64,000 bases of DNA from Chaetoderma sp. LZ-2023a (GCA_034401795.1 CM067367.1:54741384-54805383), one strand, 5' to 3'; numbered from the stretch's first letter, positions 45,540-58,212 are shown. Notes: generated by a model from the sequence alone, not told the origin. Numbers and translations are program-made.

Positions 45540-46890
45540 CTTTTGCCCCGCGTTTGTTACTGATTTAATGAGGGCGCACATTGCCCTTATGCTCGTCACT
45601 TCAGAATTTAAATCGCCTATTTTCCCTTTAGTCTTCCCTATATCCTATTTTTTAAACTGGCACGCTTATTTAGTGTTATGTTAGGTGTAAATCTATGCTT
45701 TATGAACGTTCATTTGTACAACAGTTACTAAAAGATCTGCCGTTCTACCAGATTTCGAATTTTCTTCATACGTGTTAATTGTAGTGTCTTTCAGAAGTCT
45801 ACCTGATCTAGGAGAATCACAAGTGGATACTTTAAAAGTTCTACTGATGTACTGAGCTTAGATTTCTGTCATTTTCTCATGTCGTTTTCCTCTTGTTCTG
45901 ATATTCCGCCGTTAGTAGGCGTATCGTGATCAAGTTACTAAATTATGTTATAATATAGCAATCTATGATGACATAAACTTAACTTGGTGTGGTAGGTGAT
46001 AATCCACTCACCTTTAGTATATTGTTCATTACTCATACATACAACCCTCATTTTTGCCTGAATGCAATGTATTTACATATAGCAAGGCATACATTTTTTC
46101 AAATAAATGTAGGCAAATTTGTGTGTGCATGTGTGTGCCTGACTTAAAATTTATTTTAAGCAATTATATAAATTTTATATCTGTAGCTTACCCGATCTTT
46201 AGCCGGTGTGATAGCTACAAAAAACAAACAAAACACCGCCACTGTCTCAGTGCTGTCCCCTACATATTATAGTGTGCATGGGTTTTATTTGATTAAGAAG
46301 CACTAGACCCATTCCCATGAACTAATGCAGCACGTCTACAGCCACATGAACCAACACAATCAAACGGTAGATGGCATAAGAATCAAATTAAATTTGAATC
46401 ACGACAGTGTTTAATGTGCGTTTAAATTGCCTGATACACTCCTTTCACTTAAATGCAATGCACTTGGAGTGGTATACAGCCAAATATGGTCGAGTAGATG
46501 CATCCATATAATGGACATTTGTCAACTGGCGACCTGTCAATCTGGAATGCTGCAGAGCACACCACAGACGCAGACTAGAATACAGGAGTGAGTGAGTAAG
46601 CTACAACAGTGGACAGAAGATTTAGGGCTAGAGGTAAATGACGTCAAAGACAGTATCCAGCATCTTCTCACTCATGCTTGGAGAGAGTACCCTGCCACGA
46701 ATCGGCACACCCACCTTTTTGGCATCAATCTAGATTTACACCTGACACGAAACCCCCATATTGAGGAGATGAAGGCGAGGGTCATCATAAAGCTTTGTAT
46801 CATACGGAAGATGAAGGGAACCACATGGGGATCAAACTCCAAGATCCTGAGAACAGTATATACTGGCGCAGTACAATCTGTGTTGGAGTA
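45540..46890 (+). repeat. Left arm of a large inverted duplication
   Basis: The arm matches the complement of 56700-57870. Landmarks are ACTGATTTAATGAGGGCGCA (about 45560), ATTCCGCCGTTAGTAGGCGT (about 45904), GGCATACATTTTTTCAAATA (about 46086) and TATAATGGACATTTGTC (about 46506). It carries about 240 bp (about 45612-45850) absent from the other arm. The match runs from non-LINE flank into the LINE body. Confidence 0.88.
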
Positions 46891-48000
46891 TGCATCAAGC
46901 ACTTGGACCACTGTGTTCAAGATGAACAAATTAAAACTAGACAAGGTGCAACACCTTGGACTTAGAAGCATACTTGGTAAAATAGAAAAGACGGTCAGCA
47001 TCCAACCACTGCAAACCAGAAGGGAGAAAAACCTGATATAGGGTGAAAATTTCAAGCCACTCATCAAACACCCTTTCCACATGAAGTTGCAGACTCCAAC
47101 AAAGAGCTGACTGAAACAACGGCGCCAGACCAGCTGAAGAAATGCCAGGAGAATATAGGTGTTGTCCAACTAACCCAGATCGCTGTGAGATTCTGACACA
47201 CTTAAAGCCCTGGCACAAAAATAATCCACAAGAGCTCTAAGAAATGGGGACAGTTAGGTCTTCAGCCAACACACACGAATACCTTCTGAAACCATCTCTG
47301 TATCCAATGGGTCCCTCTTCCCCAACCTCAAAGTGGAAGTCATTGCCCGCCAAGCAGTAGCTGACCATGTAAATTCCATAGTGGAACCACCAGTCAGAAC
47401 ATTCCTCGCCACCGACTCACTGTCATTTGCAGCAAGCTCCAGCGAAAAGCTGATAGACACCATAAAGGGAACCTTACATGAACACTCCAAGAAATCTGCC
47501 ACAGTGATTCAGCATATATTAACACATTGTGGTATCTCTAGCAATGAAATTGCAGACAGATTGCCAAAAGAAGGGGGATGCTATACTCATCACACGCCAA
47601 ATCGTCGTGAAAAACAGATGGACATCAGCCTTCAAGGATAGAATTAGCAATTACAAGTTGACTCAAATCCCATGCATCGTCTCAGCAATGCAGAATAGAT
47701 AGCCAACGTCCACTTCCACACAGTGCACTGTGGTGTGAAAGAGTGGCATCATAACATCGGCTTTGTGCAACTGTGACAAAGCAGACTAGACTATGCAGCA
47801 CATGCTTCAAGCATACCCTATCCTCAACCCACTGCATAATCAGATGTGGCCAAAGTGCACTAACCTCCAGGAAGAGCTCTGTGGTACTACTCAGGGCCCG
47901 TGCCGAAAGTTCCAGTTTACAACACCAGGGGGCATCAGACCATGACACAACCATCAGTCACAGGACACATATATTAGTCCAGGGATCATGGGGCCAAACT
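46500..48000 (+). pseudogene. 5'-truncated I/Nimb-like LINE, RT thumb to RNase H
   Basis: It opens at LSIWNAAEHTTDAD near the RT active-site region. It continues as QQWTEDLGLEVNDVK, MKGTTWGSNSKILRTVYTGA and LEYASSTWTTVFKMNKLKLD. After a frame change come RNase H-like FLATDSLSFAASSSEK and ILTHCGISSNEIADRLPKEG (47.41-47.57 kb). Stops at 47039-47041 and elsewhere make it inactive. It is more diverged than the copy at 49.7 kb. Confidence 0.78.
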
Positions 48001-48489
48001 AGATGACCCGCCATATGAAGGCCATTTGTGCATATGAATGGCAGTTTTGTATGGTCCCCAAGTGCTACTTATAGACAGCGTCTCATTTGAGTCAGAAATG
48101 ACGTCAATGTTAGCTATCGGCTCTCCAAGGGCCTTTTTGTGAGGCATTTCAGTGTCAGTATTGCTAATGACCTTGGTTACATCGTAGGCGATTCTAACCC
48201 CCTGTCTGGTATAGCATTTGTACATTAGGTAAAGATGGTTAATCTAAAGTCATATAATGACTGGCCTATGATAAAAGTTGAGCTCTGAACGAGCATCCTG
48301 AAGGAGGGAATTTCTGCGCCACATCAGTGAATGCTTAGAAGATTCAACAAGCAGGTTCCTGCTCATTGACTACTCCCCACCACTAACTGTACACAACGCT
48401 GAAGGGCATTTTTTCAGGACTGACCAGGGTAGAGCAGCCAATTCGATAAAGGTTCAAGGAACAGTCCGCTGACACCAATGATGAGCCCT
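48001..48489. other. Unassigned DNA
   Basis: No domain-bearing frame and no repeat boundary recognised. Confidence 0.45.
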
Positions 48490-48875
48490 TGTATTCATTT
48501 TAGGTGACAACTCATGTTTCAGTGATGAAATATCATGTTTCTGCACTAAGAATTGGTAAATTAGTGTCTTTCAGAGCTTATAATTAACAACAAAATCAAC
48601 TTTCCCGGCTCACAATTGGTAAATGTCATATTTCAGGGGTTAGGTTTGGCAAAAGAACATCTTTCATGACATGGAATTTGTGAAAGGCCATATTTCAGTG
48701 ATCAGATGTGTCAACAAATCATGTTTTAGGGTAGAAATATAAGTTTTCAGTACTAGGAATTGGTAAATTATTGTCTGTCAGTTCTTAGAATTGACAACAG
48801 ATCAGCTTTCCTCACTCACAATTGGTAAATGCCATCTTTCAGGGGTTAGATTTGGCAAAATAGGCTAGTATAATG
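48490..48875. repeat. Degenerate tandem repeat (about 217-bp unit), related to 56470-56690
   Basis: GAATTGGTAAATTA recurs at about 48550 and 48767. CAACTTTCC..CTCACAATTGG and CTTTCAGGGGTTAG..TTGGCAAAA recur at the same offset. A third related stretch lies near 56580-56690 (GAATTGGTAAATTATTGTCT, GACAACAGATCAGCTTTC). Confidence 0.8.
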
Positions 48876-49540
48876 AGCCAGTTTTTGAGCGAGCTGGGGA
48901 TAAAATTCCAATGTTATCAATTCTTGCTAATTTTTTATCACTGATGTCCTTAGTATCACAGAAAATAGTCCTGACCGATAAGCCTTGGGGAACGTTTTTA
49001 CACCAAATTGAAATTTTACTAATTTTTGCCTTCTTGCAGAATGTCATTATGGGGTAGACCAAGGAGGGTTTAAATTTCTGACACTTTTTGTAGGATTAGA
49101 GTGCTGAGAATTGGCATGTATTTCGAAGATACAATACCCTAACTGGTTGTGCAATAATTGATGAGCTTTGTCATAGGATAATTCCTCCATGGCCGCCAAT
49201 CCTGACGCTGAATCATAATAATTTTGACAATATCTTGTCACCTTCTCCATTTGCTACGAAGCTATTTTTATGTGATAATAGGGAAATTTGTGATCAAAAT
49301 CCGCCGGATAAGACAGGGTTTGATCATGTTGCAATCTGCCCTGGTGTCAGATAATTCGCAGGGTTGATTATTTCATGATAATGACGAGAATTGCCTGTAC
49401 TCTATGCTTTTATACATTCACAACCCATGCCACAAGTGCTAGGCCTCAAAGTAGATCTAAGATCTCTGAACTTGGGTCGGGTGCAGGGGTGTAACACTTT
49501 ATCTGGGTACCAAGCCAGGTATTTGGAGCGAGTGGTCAAT
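48876..49540. other. Unassigned DNA
   Basis: AT-rich; nothing coding recognised. A 20-bp stretch shared with about 56.34-56.43 kb (GTCAGGACTTTTTTCTGTGA-like) suggests a wider common repeat. Confidence 0.45.
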
Positions 49541-49679
49541 CATAGCACTAAACAACTCATCTTTCATGACAGTTAATATTATGAATATCCATCATGGTGC
49601 TCGCTGTGTGAGTTCCTGCCAAGCATGTGCAGCACCGCCCCCCACCACCCCCCCCCCCCACCCAGCCTAGAAGGGGTCC

Positions 49680-52600
49680 ACCCAAGCTACTCGTGGTAAA
49701 GTTCGTAGATCTTGGAGAAAACGGAAGGTTGTCCAACCTAAAGAACAAGTAAGCAAACCGCTGACTATCATGCAGTGGAATGCTGAAGGAGTTTCTAACA
49801 AGAAAACGGAGCTTAGCCAAATTCTCAAGGAAAAAGGCGTAGATGTCGCATGTATCCAAGAAACTCATCTAAATGCCAACAGAAGATTCTGTATAAAAGG
49901 ATTTCAGTGCTTCAAATCTGACGGGGATGGAAGAAATAAAGGAGGAGTCATAACCCTGGTCCGGATTAACCTAAACGCCATTGAAGTTCAGAGAGACATG
50001 GAAGGACCTGAAATTCTCACAATCAGGAAAATTCCAGAGAAACATCTTACCACTGTTGTCAACTATTACTGCACTAACAATCAACCATTTAATCTCGAAA
50101 AATCCCAGTTCGCCCAGATTCAACTATCGTTGCTGGTGACCTCAACAGTCATTCTCAGTTATGAAGCTATCATTCTACTGATAGGAGGGGTGAAGACATT
50201 GAAAATTGTATGGATGAGCAGAAGCTGAGTCTCTTGAATAAGGCAGATACCCCCCCCCCACCCCTCCCCCACCCCCTACATTCTCCTCAAGACGATGGCA
50301 TACCTCAAGTTCTCCTGATCTAGCATTTTCGACAGAAAATCTACATCAAGAATCTTTGCGTATTGTTGGGGAATAACTTGGAGGCAGTGATCACCGCCCA
50401 TGTTTTCATTACCATTAACATGGATGTTGAGATTGACCGAAATCAGACTCCTCGATGAAACTGTAAGAAAGCAGACTGCGACAGATCTCAGAAAGAGAGT
50501 GACAGACTGGTAAAAGACATTGATGTCAAAAAGCAAAACATCAATAAAGTTGTTAAGGAGCTCAATTCTGCTTTACTCTCTGCTGCTGGCAAATACATTC
50601 CTAGGGGATCCAGGAAAAACTACAGACCTTACTGTAGTACGTCTCTGCAAAAGTTACATGAAGAAATGTCCAGCGCAAGGGAAATTGCAGAGAATGTCCC
50701 AACAGAAGCCAACCATGTGAGACTCCAACAATCCAAGGCAAAATATCTGAAAGCCAAATTCAGAGCCACCAGAGAATCGTGGAGAGAAAAAACTTCAAGC
50801 TTAAATCTTGAAAAGGATACGAACAAACTCTGGAGGCTTGTGAAGTAGCTTAACAATGAAAACACCAGAGTACCGAACATAACTCTTGAAGAGGATTGTC
50901 TAATTAAAACAGGAGAGGCTGCTGCTGAACACTTTGCTTGTATGTTTCAGAAAGTAATCAATCTAGATGTGTCAGTGAGTTGTAAAAAAGGTGCAATGAA
51001 GTCTGCAAAGGGGAATGGAGAGCCGCAAATACATGCCGTGGGAATGGATGAACTTCTGACCATCAGCGAGTTGGAGAAAAGCTTGAAAGTTCTGAAAAAG
51101 TGGAAGTCTCCTGGACCAGATGGAATAACCAATGAGATGTTGAGGAATCTGGGTACTATTGGAAAGCACAAACTTTTGGAGATTTTCAACCACAGTTGGT
51201 GCACAGGAGAAGTTCCCCAGTTTTGGAGAGAGGCCAACATGATCCCTGTACTGAAGAAAGGCAAGAATACATCCAAAGCGGCAGGTTAGCGACCTATCAG
51301 TCTGACTAGTTGCACTGTCAAAGCCATGGAAAGAATCCTCAACCAAATACTTCTTCGACAACTTGACAGCCACAATCTCTTAGCGGATGAACAAAATGGC
51401 TTCAGAAAGTGTAGATTTACTGAGGCTCAAACAACGTATCTGACACAGTCTATTGAGGAGGCGTTCCAACAGAAAAAGCATACCACCACTGTGTGGGTTG
51501 ATCTGCAGAAGGCATTTGATAACGTATGGAAGCATGAACTCCTCCAAAAGCTCAGGACTAGTGATATCTCTGGAAAAATGTATAGCTGAATATGCCACTA
51601 TCTCCACAACCGAAAGGCATCAGTACAGTTGAATGGGACGAGCAGCAAGAAAGTCCTGCTACGACATGGTGTACCTCAGGGTGGTGTTGTCTCTCCCACC
51701 CGCTTCACAATATTCATCAATGACCTGGTGAAGAACCTTCCAATGGGAGTCAGAGCTGCATTGTATGCTGACGATCTTGTGATGTGGAGCAGCGAGGAGT
51801 ATGTGTCAACAGCCAATTACCGCATGCAACTCACAATTGATCACCTCAATTCTTGGGTTACAAAGAGAAGACAGTCACAACTCTCTTCACACTATCCACT
51901 AAAAAGGAACACAAGACAAGTCTGAAATTTGGTGACTCAGTTCTGCACTTTGAGGATGAAGTAACTTATCTTGGTCTGATATTTGACAAAAGACTAACCT
52001 GGAAGGCACAAATCAGAAAATCTGACGGCATAGCCAAGCGAAGACTGGCAGTTATCCGGAAGCTCACTGGAACAAAATGGGGCCCTAACATGGAAATTCT
52101 GAAACAGGTTTACTCTGGATCAGTTAGGCCCATCATCGAATACAGCTCATCATCATGGATGACAGCTACTACAAGCACCCTTCAGACATTGGATAAGGTA
52201 CGAAATCAGGCTCTTTGTATCATAACAGGGTCTATGAAGGCCACTCCAATAGCAGCGATGGAAGACCGTACCAATATCCAGCCACTCCAGCAGAGACGAG
52301 AAATCAAGGCCGAAATTCAATACGAGAAATTCAGATTGATGCCTCACCATCCCATGCATATGCAGACTCACCAAATGTCTAGAGGAAGGCTCAAAAGGAA
52401 TACTTTCTTATTAACTTCAAAGAAAATTGAAAGAAACAGAGAGTCGGACGTCTTCCCTAGATGTAGAAACATAACTGCTATCTCTGAGAGGGAACCGTGG
52501 AACGCTTCTGAAATAGAAAACACAATTTCAATCTGGCCCTCGATTCCAGGGATTGAAAGCAAGGGAGATCAAGCGGAGGTGACAAACAAAGTTGTTGTAT

Positions 52601-53386
52601 CGAGTCATATTGCAGAAAACTACCCTGAGGAAGAGTGGATACATGTTTATACAGATGGATCAGCTATCCAGCCTGTCAATAATGGAGGGGCAGGTGCTCA
52701 CATTCGGTTTCCATGTGGAGATGTAACAGACTCATGCTTGCAAACAGGGAAGCACTGTAGCAATTACACTGCAGAAATCCAGGCACTAATCTTAGCTAGC
52801 CAAAAGCTGATACAACGACAAACCAGAAATGAAAATATTGTCTTCCTGACAGACTCCCTCTCAGCGCTCCAGGCGCTGGAGGCTGGAAAGGAAAGTACAG
52901 ATTTAATTCATGAAAATCTTATGCAATGTCAACTTACAGTGGATCCCCTCGCATTGTGGCTTATTAGGAAATGACAAAGCTGATCAACTGGCTAAGGAAG
53001 GGTCAAATAAAGAATAATTTAACCGCGAGGTTGACTTTGAAGAACTGAATCATATCATTAAAGCCACAAGAATCACCAGCAGACAGCATAATGATGCAAT
53101 ACACAGCCTCAGTAGGGAGGGTCAGACATGTATCTTCAGATTGAGGACTGGTCACAATCGTCTCAATGCACATCTTTACCATCCCAAGATTACAGATTCT
53201 ACACCTTGTGAGTGTCAGCAGGCAGAAGAAACAGCAGAACATCTCTTGCAGCACTGCCAGCGATATGAACAGGCTAGGAGAAGCTTCTGGCATATTGACG
53301 TATCTTTTGAAGAGAAGATCAGAGGAGACAGAGACAGTTTGATGACCACTTCAGCTTTCATGCACCAAATAAGGAAAACAGTCTAA
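49680..53386 (+). pseudogene. LINE ORF2: APE endonuclease, reverse transcriptase, RNase H (broken)
   Basis: The endonuclease starts TIMQWNAEGVSNKKTELSQI (49770) with GVDVACIQETHLN, then AGDLNSHS and SPDLAF..SDHRP in shifted frames after about 50.13 kb. The RT has WKSPGPDGITNEMLRNLG, EQNGFRKCRFTEAQ, VWVDLQKAFDNVW, RHGVPQGGVVSPTRF and ALYADDLVMWSSEE. RNase H has HVYTDGSAI, YTAEIQALILAS, FLTDSLSALQAL and WIPSHCGLLGNDKADQLAK. The C-terminus has LRTGHNRLNAHLYHP and CECQQAEETAEHLLQHC. Lesions seen are a frame break near 50.13 kb, TAG at 51287-51289, TGA at 51587-51589, and frame shifts near 51.87 and 52.93 kb. The family retrotransposes by target-primed reverse transcription; this copy cannot. Confidence 0.92.
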
Positions 53387-53416
53387 GCTTACTGTCATGA
53401 GAAAGATGAACGCAAC

Positions 53417-53502
53417 AAGAAGAAGAAGAAGAAGAAGAAGAAGAAGAAGAAGAAGAACAAGAACAAGAAGAAGAAGAAGAAGAAGAAGAAGAAGAAGAAG
53501 AA
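53417..53502 (+). repeat. (AAG)n tail of the LINE
   Basis: About 28 AAG units with two AAC variants, directly after the short 3' untranslated region of the LINE. It matches the shorter tails of the 28.8-kb LINE and the 7.46-kb retroposon, but is expanded. Confidence 0.95.
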
Positions 53503-53509
53503 TACATTC

Positions 53510-55860
53510 ATAATCAATCCTGCAAACTGATGCAACCTACTACAGCCTTTACATTTGGCCAACCACTCTGGACAAAAAGCAGTAGAAATTAATGAAGAAA
53601 AAAATCTCAAACGGGTAGTTTGTCGACTTGGTGGATACAATCTTCGTGTGAGTGCATGCAGCGGTGTTGGTAATGTGATGAAACGGTCAGGTCTTGACGA
53701 AGACAAATCTATAGACCAAACACCATTAATCATATCTTGACAGGAAAGCAATTTCCAGATCCTTAGGTGCACATTTTCTTGTTGAAAAGTCGCTTATGAC
53801 AAAACTGATTTTTGGCGTGTTACGTACAGATGTCGAACTATTCAATTCTGAGTGTTCACAAAACGCAGATGGATTAACAATCTATCAAGTAAACAAACTG
53901 GAAGTTTGTTGTGCTGTTGAAGATGATTATATAGCAATCAATGAGATTCTGATTATGAAGAACTGGCAGCATTAGATCAATGTACTCTTAAATACAAGGC
54001 AACATTGAAACCGAGTCACATGCAGCCGGGTATTGGATTTTGTATCTGTATTATGTAAGCATTGTCAAAGATTTCATACATTGCGAGAGAGTCTGGGATT
54101 GAGAAGGCTATCTCACAGAGCTGGATGGAAAGCTGCCGAATCTTTTCCTTGTTCTGGGCATATTAATTATGGAAAGGGGCTAGACTTTACCTGCAACTAA
54201 TGAAGGACCGCTCAAACCAACAACCGTGGTTGTACCAGAAATTCTCTGCAGGTCATCATGCAATTCGCAGGAGTGATAGGTATTGGGCTGGCTTATGGAC
54301 TGACTTATGCAGAGCAAATTCTTATGAGATTAATGAAAGCACGGGGAGGTGTGACACACGGCTATGGCTTAACTGAAAGTATTAGGCATCAATAGAATTA
54401 TAGCCTGCATCACTGTGCAGTGACCATCCTAACAAATCAGCACAATGCAACTCGCGAACAACATGCAGAACTAGGAAAATCTAGGTGCAAGCCTGACTCT
54501 GCAGATATTGAGAAAATCCTTGATTGGTTTGAACAGCACAACCTATTCAATGTCGAGGTGTCTACGCTAAGGCCATTGGCCACTAGGTTAATGGCAACTG
54601 ATGAGGACGGAATCGACTATGATACGGCTGAAAAAGTGGGTTTGATGGTGTGGCCTTTAACAATGCTCACATAAAACGATCTCAGCAAGTTCTGAAATTG
54701 AACGACCTCCAGTCCGGTATCAAGATCGGGAAAAAATATCCAGATTGAGCCTACTGTTTTATTCGGGGCTGTACGGAATTGGCAAATAATACTACGAACG
54801 AGAGTATGCCAGTAATAAATGGTGGTTGGCTTCCCCATCGTATCAGATACGAAGGTCCATCCACAAAGGACCATGAACATCTGAGGTCTGGACCAAGCTC
54901 TGCAGATATGCTCACTGATATATCAAAGTCTCACAAGAATCAAGAGGCGTTTTTTCCCGAACACAAGGAATAAGACACAGTTTATGGAACTTTTGGCGAG
55001 ATTTTTAGAATCTAAGGAACTGACTTAGACTTGACTGCAGTGATGGCGATGCAGACACATTGATCATATCAACAGCTCTGAACTTTTCACAAAACGGTCA
55101 GTAAATAATGGTTGTAGCTGATATATTTCTGATAAAAGAGAAGGATTTAAGCACATAGAATAAAACCCTGGATGTGTACAGCATTCGCCAAGCACATGCA
55201 GTGATGGATCCAGTTTTGCGTGACAATATACTGTCATATGCATGGAGTGTTTGCGATACAACTTTGTCTACCTTTGGACAAGAAAAGACTCACCTGATGA
55301 AGGTTTTGCCTAAGCATGACACTTTGTAGTCTTTATCTTGTGAATTGGCTGATAGAGAGAAGACAACTCAGGTCAACAGTAATGCCGGTATCGCCATCTG
55401 TAAACTTTATGGAGGGAAAGATAATGAATCATTGACTTCCTTATGACACACACTGTATCAAGCAATGGCTGCACGTTGTAATAAAATTGAGCCTGAGAGA
55501 CTTTCACCCCCCCCCCCCCCCCAACTGATCGAGTAGCTCATTAACACAGCCTTCGAGTCCATTTGTAAATTATCCAGGGGGCTGAACTCAATAACAAATG
55601 TCTCAATCCTTATGAATGGGATTGGAAACTAGAGAACAATGTTATGCACCCAGCTATGACAGATTTAGATGCTGCACCTGCAAATGTTTTAAAATTATGT
55701 GTTGCAATTGTGAAATCACAAATAAAAAACAGTGTTCAACAAACCAGTGTTCATGTTAGAAGTCTGGGTTAACTGTGTTGTTGCGTGTAGTGATTGCAGT
55801 GGCGAATCATGTTACAACAGGCTCGATACTGCAGAATGTGTAGATGATGATCTCGAATAA
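53510..55860 (+). pseudogene. Second decayed copy of the uncharacterised multicopy invertebrate family
   Basis: Ordered blocks on the plus strand are: LKRVVCRLGGYNLRVSACSG (about 53.61), with NTINHILTGK in another frame (about 53.72); a segment resembling YWAGLWTDL...RGGVTHGYGLTES (54.28-54.38); DSADIEKILDWFEQHNLFNV (54.50); DTLIISTALNFSQNGQ (55.05); ILSYAWSVCDTTLSTFGQEK (55.23-55.29); TTQVNSNAGIAICKLYGGKD (55.36-55.43); PYEWDWKLENNVMHPAMTDL (55.6); and a C-terminal cysteine-rich end (CNCEI, CSTNQCSC). Many stops and frame changes occur, plus a C-tract at 55508-55522. The family is recalled from predicted invertebrate proteins of unknown function. It is not expressed as a whole protein here. 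Confidence 0.75.
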
Positions 55861-56475
55861 TGTATTACAGTTTAATCAAAGATAGACGAGAATATATGAC
55901 TATTCTGTATTACATACTCTTTGTTATTTTTTCATTTTTGGGACTCTTCAGTTCTCAGTATTTACAATATTTCCCCATTCTCCTAAATACATATATGACG
56001 TTAGAACTCTTAGTAGGAAGACTTAAATATGTGTGTTTTCGTTCTTTAATTAGTATCTTATAGTAGTCTGTCTGATCACGAGCATGCGACAAATGTGTTG
56101 TTCCTGATAAAAGTAGGATTTAGCAAGAATACTGGCGGCCATCTTTGTTTTTACCACGTTGCCACAAACGGTACTAAACAATTCCTTAAGTTTTCGATAG
56201 AATGTCGTATGTACGTTGACTATGCCGATTTTCAGTCCTCTAGTCCTAGAAAAAGTGTCAGAAAAGAGGATTTCCCTTCGACTACCCCAAAATCGCGTTT
56301 TCTAAGACCACAAAAAGTTGAAAAGATCCAATCTGGCATAAAAAGCTTTCCCCAATGGATATCGGTCAGGACTTTTTTCTGTGATGATATGGCCACGGGG
56401 GAGTAAATATATGCAGATTTCGATAACATTGGAATTTTTTACCCAGCATAGACACAATCTACTAACCTAAAAGGT
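55861..56475. other. Unassigned DNA
   Basis: Short plus-strand frames (55860-56063, 56095-56406) lack domains. The second includes the stretch shared with about 48.97 kb. Confidence 0.45.
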
Positions 56476-56690
56476 GGTCTCTCATGACATGACCTTTGTG
56501 AAATTTCACGCATCAATGATCAGAATTGGAAAAATATCATCCTTAAGTGCTCAGAAGTGGTAACAAATCATGTTTCAGGATAGAAATATCATTTTTCAGC
56601 ATTACGAATTGGTAAATTATTGTCTTTCAGTGCTTAAAATTGACAACAGATCAGCTTTCTTCAGTCACAAATGTCATCTTTCAGGGGTGG
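56476..56690. repeat. Third unit of the 48.5-kb degenerate repeat
   Basis: TCTCATGACATGACCTTTGTG, AACAAATCATGTTTCAGGAT and GAATTGGTAAATTATTGTC match 48650-48870 in the same orientation. Confidence 0.75.
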
Positions 56691-56699
56691 CTCTGGAGA

Positions 56700-57870
56700 C
56701 CACACCTGCTGTGTCAGACTCACGGTGATCTGGATTGTCTGGACCACACCTGCATTCGTGGTGAAAACATCAGATTGTACTGTGCCTGTATAGATTGTTC
56801 TCAGAATTTTGGAGTTTGATCCCCATGTGGCTTCCTCATGAAACCAACCATTCTAATGGACCTCGCCTCAATCTCCTCAATATGGGGGTCCATATCAGGC
56901 AGTAGTGTAGATTGATGCTAAAAAGTTGGGCGTGCTGGTCCGTGGCAAGATACTCTCGTCAAACATGACTGAGAACTGAGAAGATGCTGAATATGGTCTT
57001 TGACTCCATTGAGTTCTAGCCCCCAATCGTCTGCCCATTGTAGTAGCTTGTTCACTCCCTCCTGTGTGTTCTATAGCCTGCTTCTCTGACATTATCTGCA
57101 GCGCTGCGGATTGTCAGGTCGCCAGTCGACAGGTGTCCATTATATGGATATATCCACTCGACCATGCTTGGCTGTATAACACTCCAAGTACATTAGATTT
57201 AAGTAAAAGGAATGTATCAGGGTATTTAAACGCAAGTTAAACACTGTCGTGGTTCAAATTTGATTTGATTGTTATGCCATCTAGCGTTTGATTATGTTGT
57301 TCTGTGTGGTCGTAGACTTGCTGCACTAGTTCATGAGAAGGGATCCATTGCCGCGTAATCAAATAAAAACCCATGAACATTATAATATGTAAAGTGAAGC
57401 ACTGAGACAGTGGTGGTGATGGTGTTGTTTATGTAGATTTCACACCAGCTAAAGACCGGGTAAGCTACAGATATAAAATGTATGTCATAATTGCAAAATA
57501 ATTTTAATTCAGGCACACACACACACGTAGCCTACGCTCCAAGTTGCCTACATTTATTTGAAAAAATGTATGCCTTTGTATATGTACATACATTGTATTC
57601 AAACAAAAATTAGGGTTGTCTGTATTAATGAATACTATACCAAACGTGTGCGGATTATCATCTACCACACCAAGCTAGGTTTCCATCATCATAGATTGCT
57701 ATATTATAACATAATTTAATAACTTGATCACGATACTCCTACTAACGGCGGAATATCAGAAGAAGAGGAAAACGACACGAGGAAATGACAGAAACATCTA
57801 AGCTTTAAATTCTGATGTTACGAGCGTAAGGGCAATGTGCGCTCTCATTAAATCAGTAATAAGCGCATAA
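56700..57870 (-). repeat. Right arm of the large inverted duplication
   Basis: Complement of 45540-46890. LINE-derived parts lie at about 56.75-57.15 kb (minus strand LLQWADDWGLELNGVKD, DPHIEEIEARSIRM). Non-LINE flank follows, through GGCATACATTTTTTCAAATA (inverted, about 57560) to TGCGCTCTCATTAAATCAGT (about 57837). The two arms share the same LINE truncation and flank, so they arose by duplication, not by two insertions. Confidence 0.86.
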
Positions 57871-58059
57871 TATTATCACATCACATTAAAAAATATACAT
57901 AAACCGGTTAAATTTCTGACTGAAAATTATGGGCGTTTATAGTCCCACCCATGAGACAGACTGGTTCCCGACTGGTCTCTGCAGTGGAGTATGTGTAACA
58001 GTCTAGATTGGTACTAGCATTTGAAAAAACAGTTGTACCCTCCCTCCATCCTTCCCTAC

Positions 58060-58112
58060 TTCTCTGTATCTCGCCCCCACCCACCCCCTCCCACCACCCT
58101 CCCTCCCTCCCT

Positions 58113-58153
<41 letters not shown>

Positions 58154-58212
58154 ACGCCCATCCATCCATCCCTCCCCCACCCACCCCCACCTACCCCCAC
58201 CCCACCCCACCT
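58060..58212. repeat. Compound microsatellite (CCCT)n, (CT)n, C-rich
   Basis: CCCT units at about 58099-58120, CT dinucleotides to about 58151, then CCCACC-rich sequence to 58212. It lies 70 bp downstream of the SRCR exon donor, inside the intron. Confidence 0.95.

Larger units (their letters stand above)
49541..53505 (+). mobile_element. Near full-length I/Nimb-like LINE with (AAG)n tail
   Basis: The element holds, in order, a possible end of ORF1 (a cysteine cluster CVSSCQACA near 49605), a basic stretch, endonuclease, reverse transcriptase, RNase H and a C-terminal zinc-knuckle region. It ends in GAAGAAG repeats at 53417-53502. The 5' boundary and target duplication are not resolved. It is oriented opposite to the SRCR gene, and its tail abuts the pseudogene starting near 53.51 kb. 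Confidence 0.88.

Noticed and set aside
49557-49868. Minus-strand 103-codon frame with glycine run
   Set aside because: It overlaps the LINE endonuclease start and a C-tract on the plus strand; no domain.
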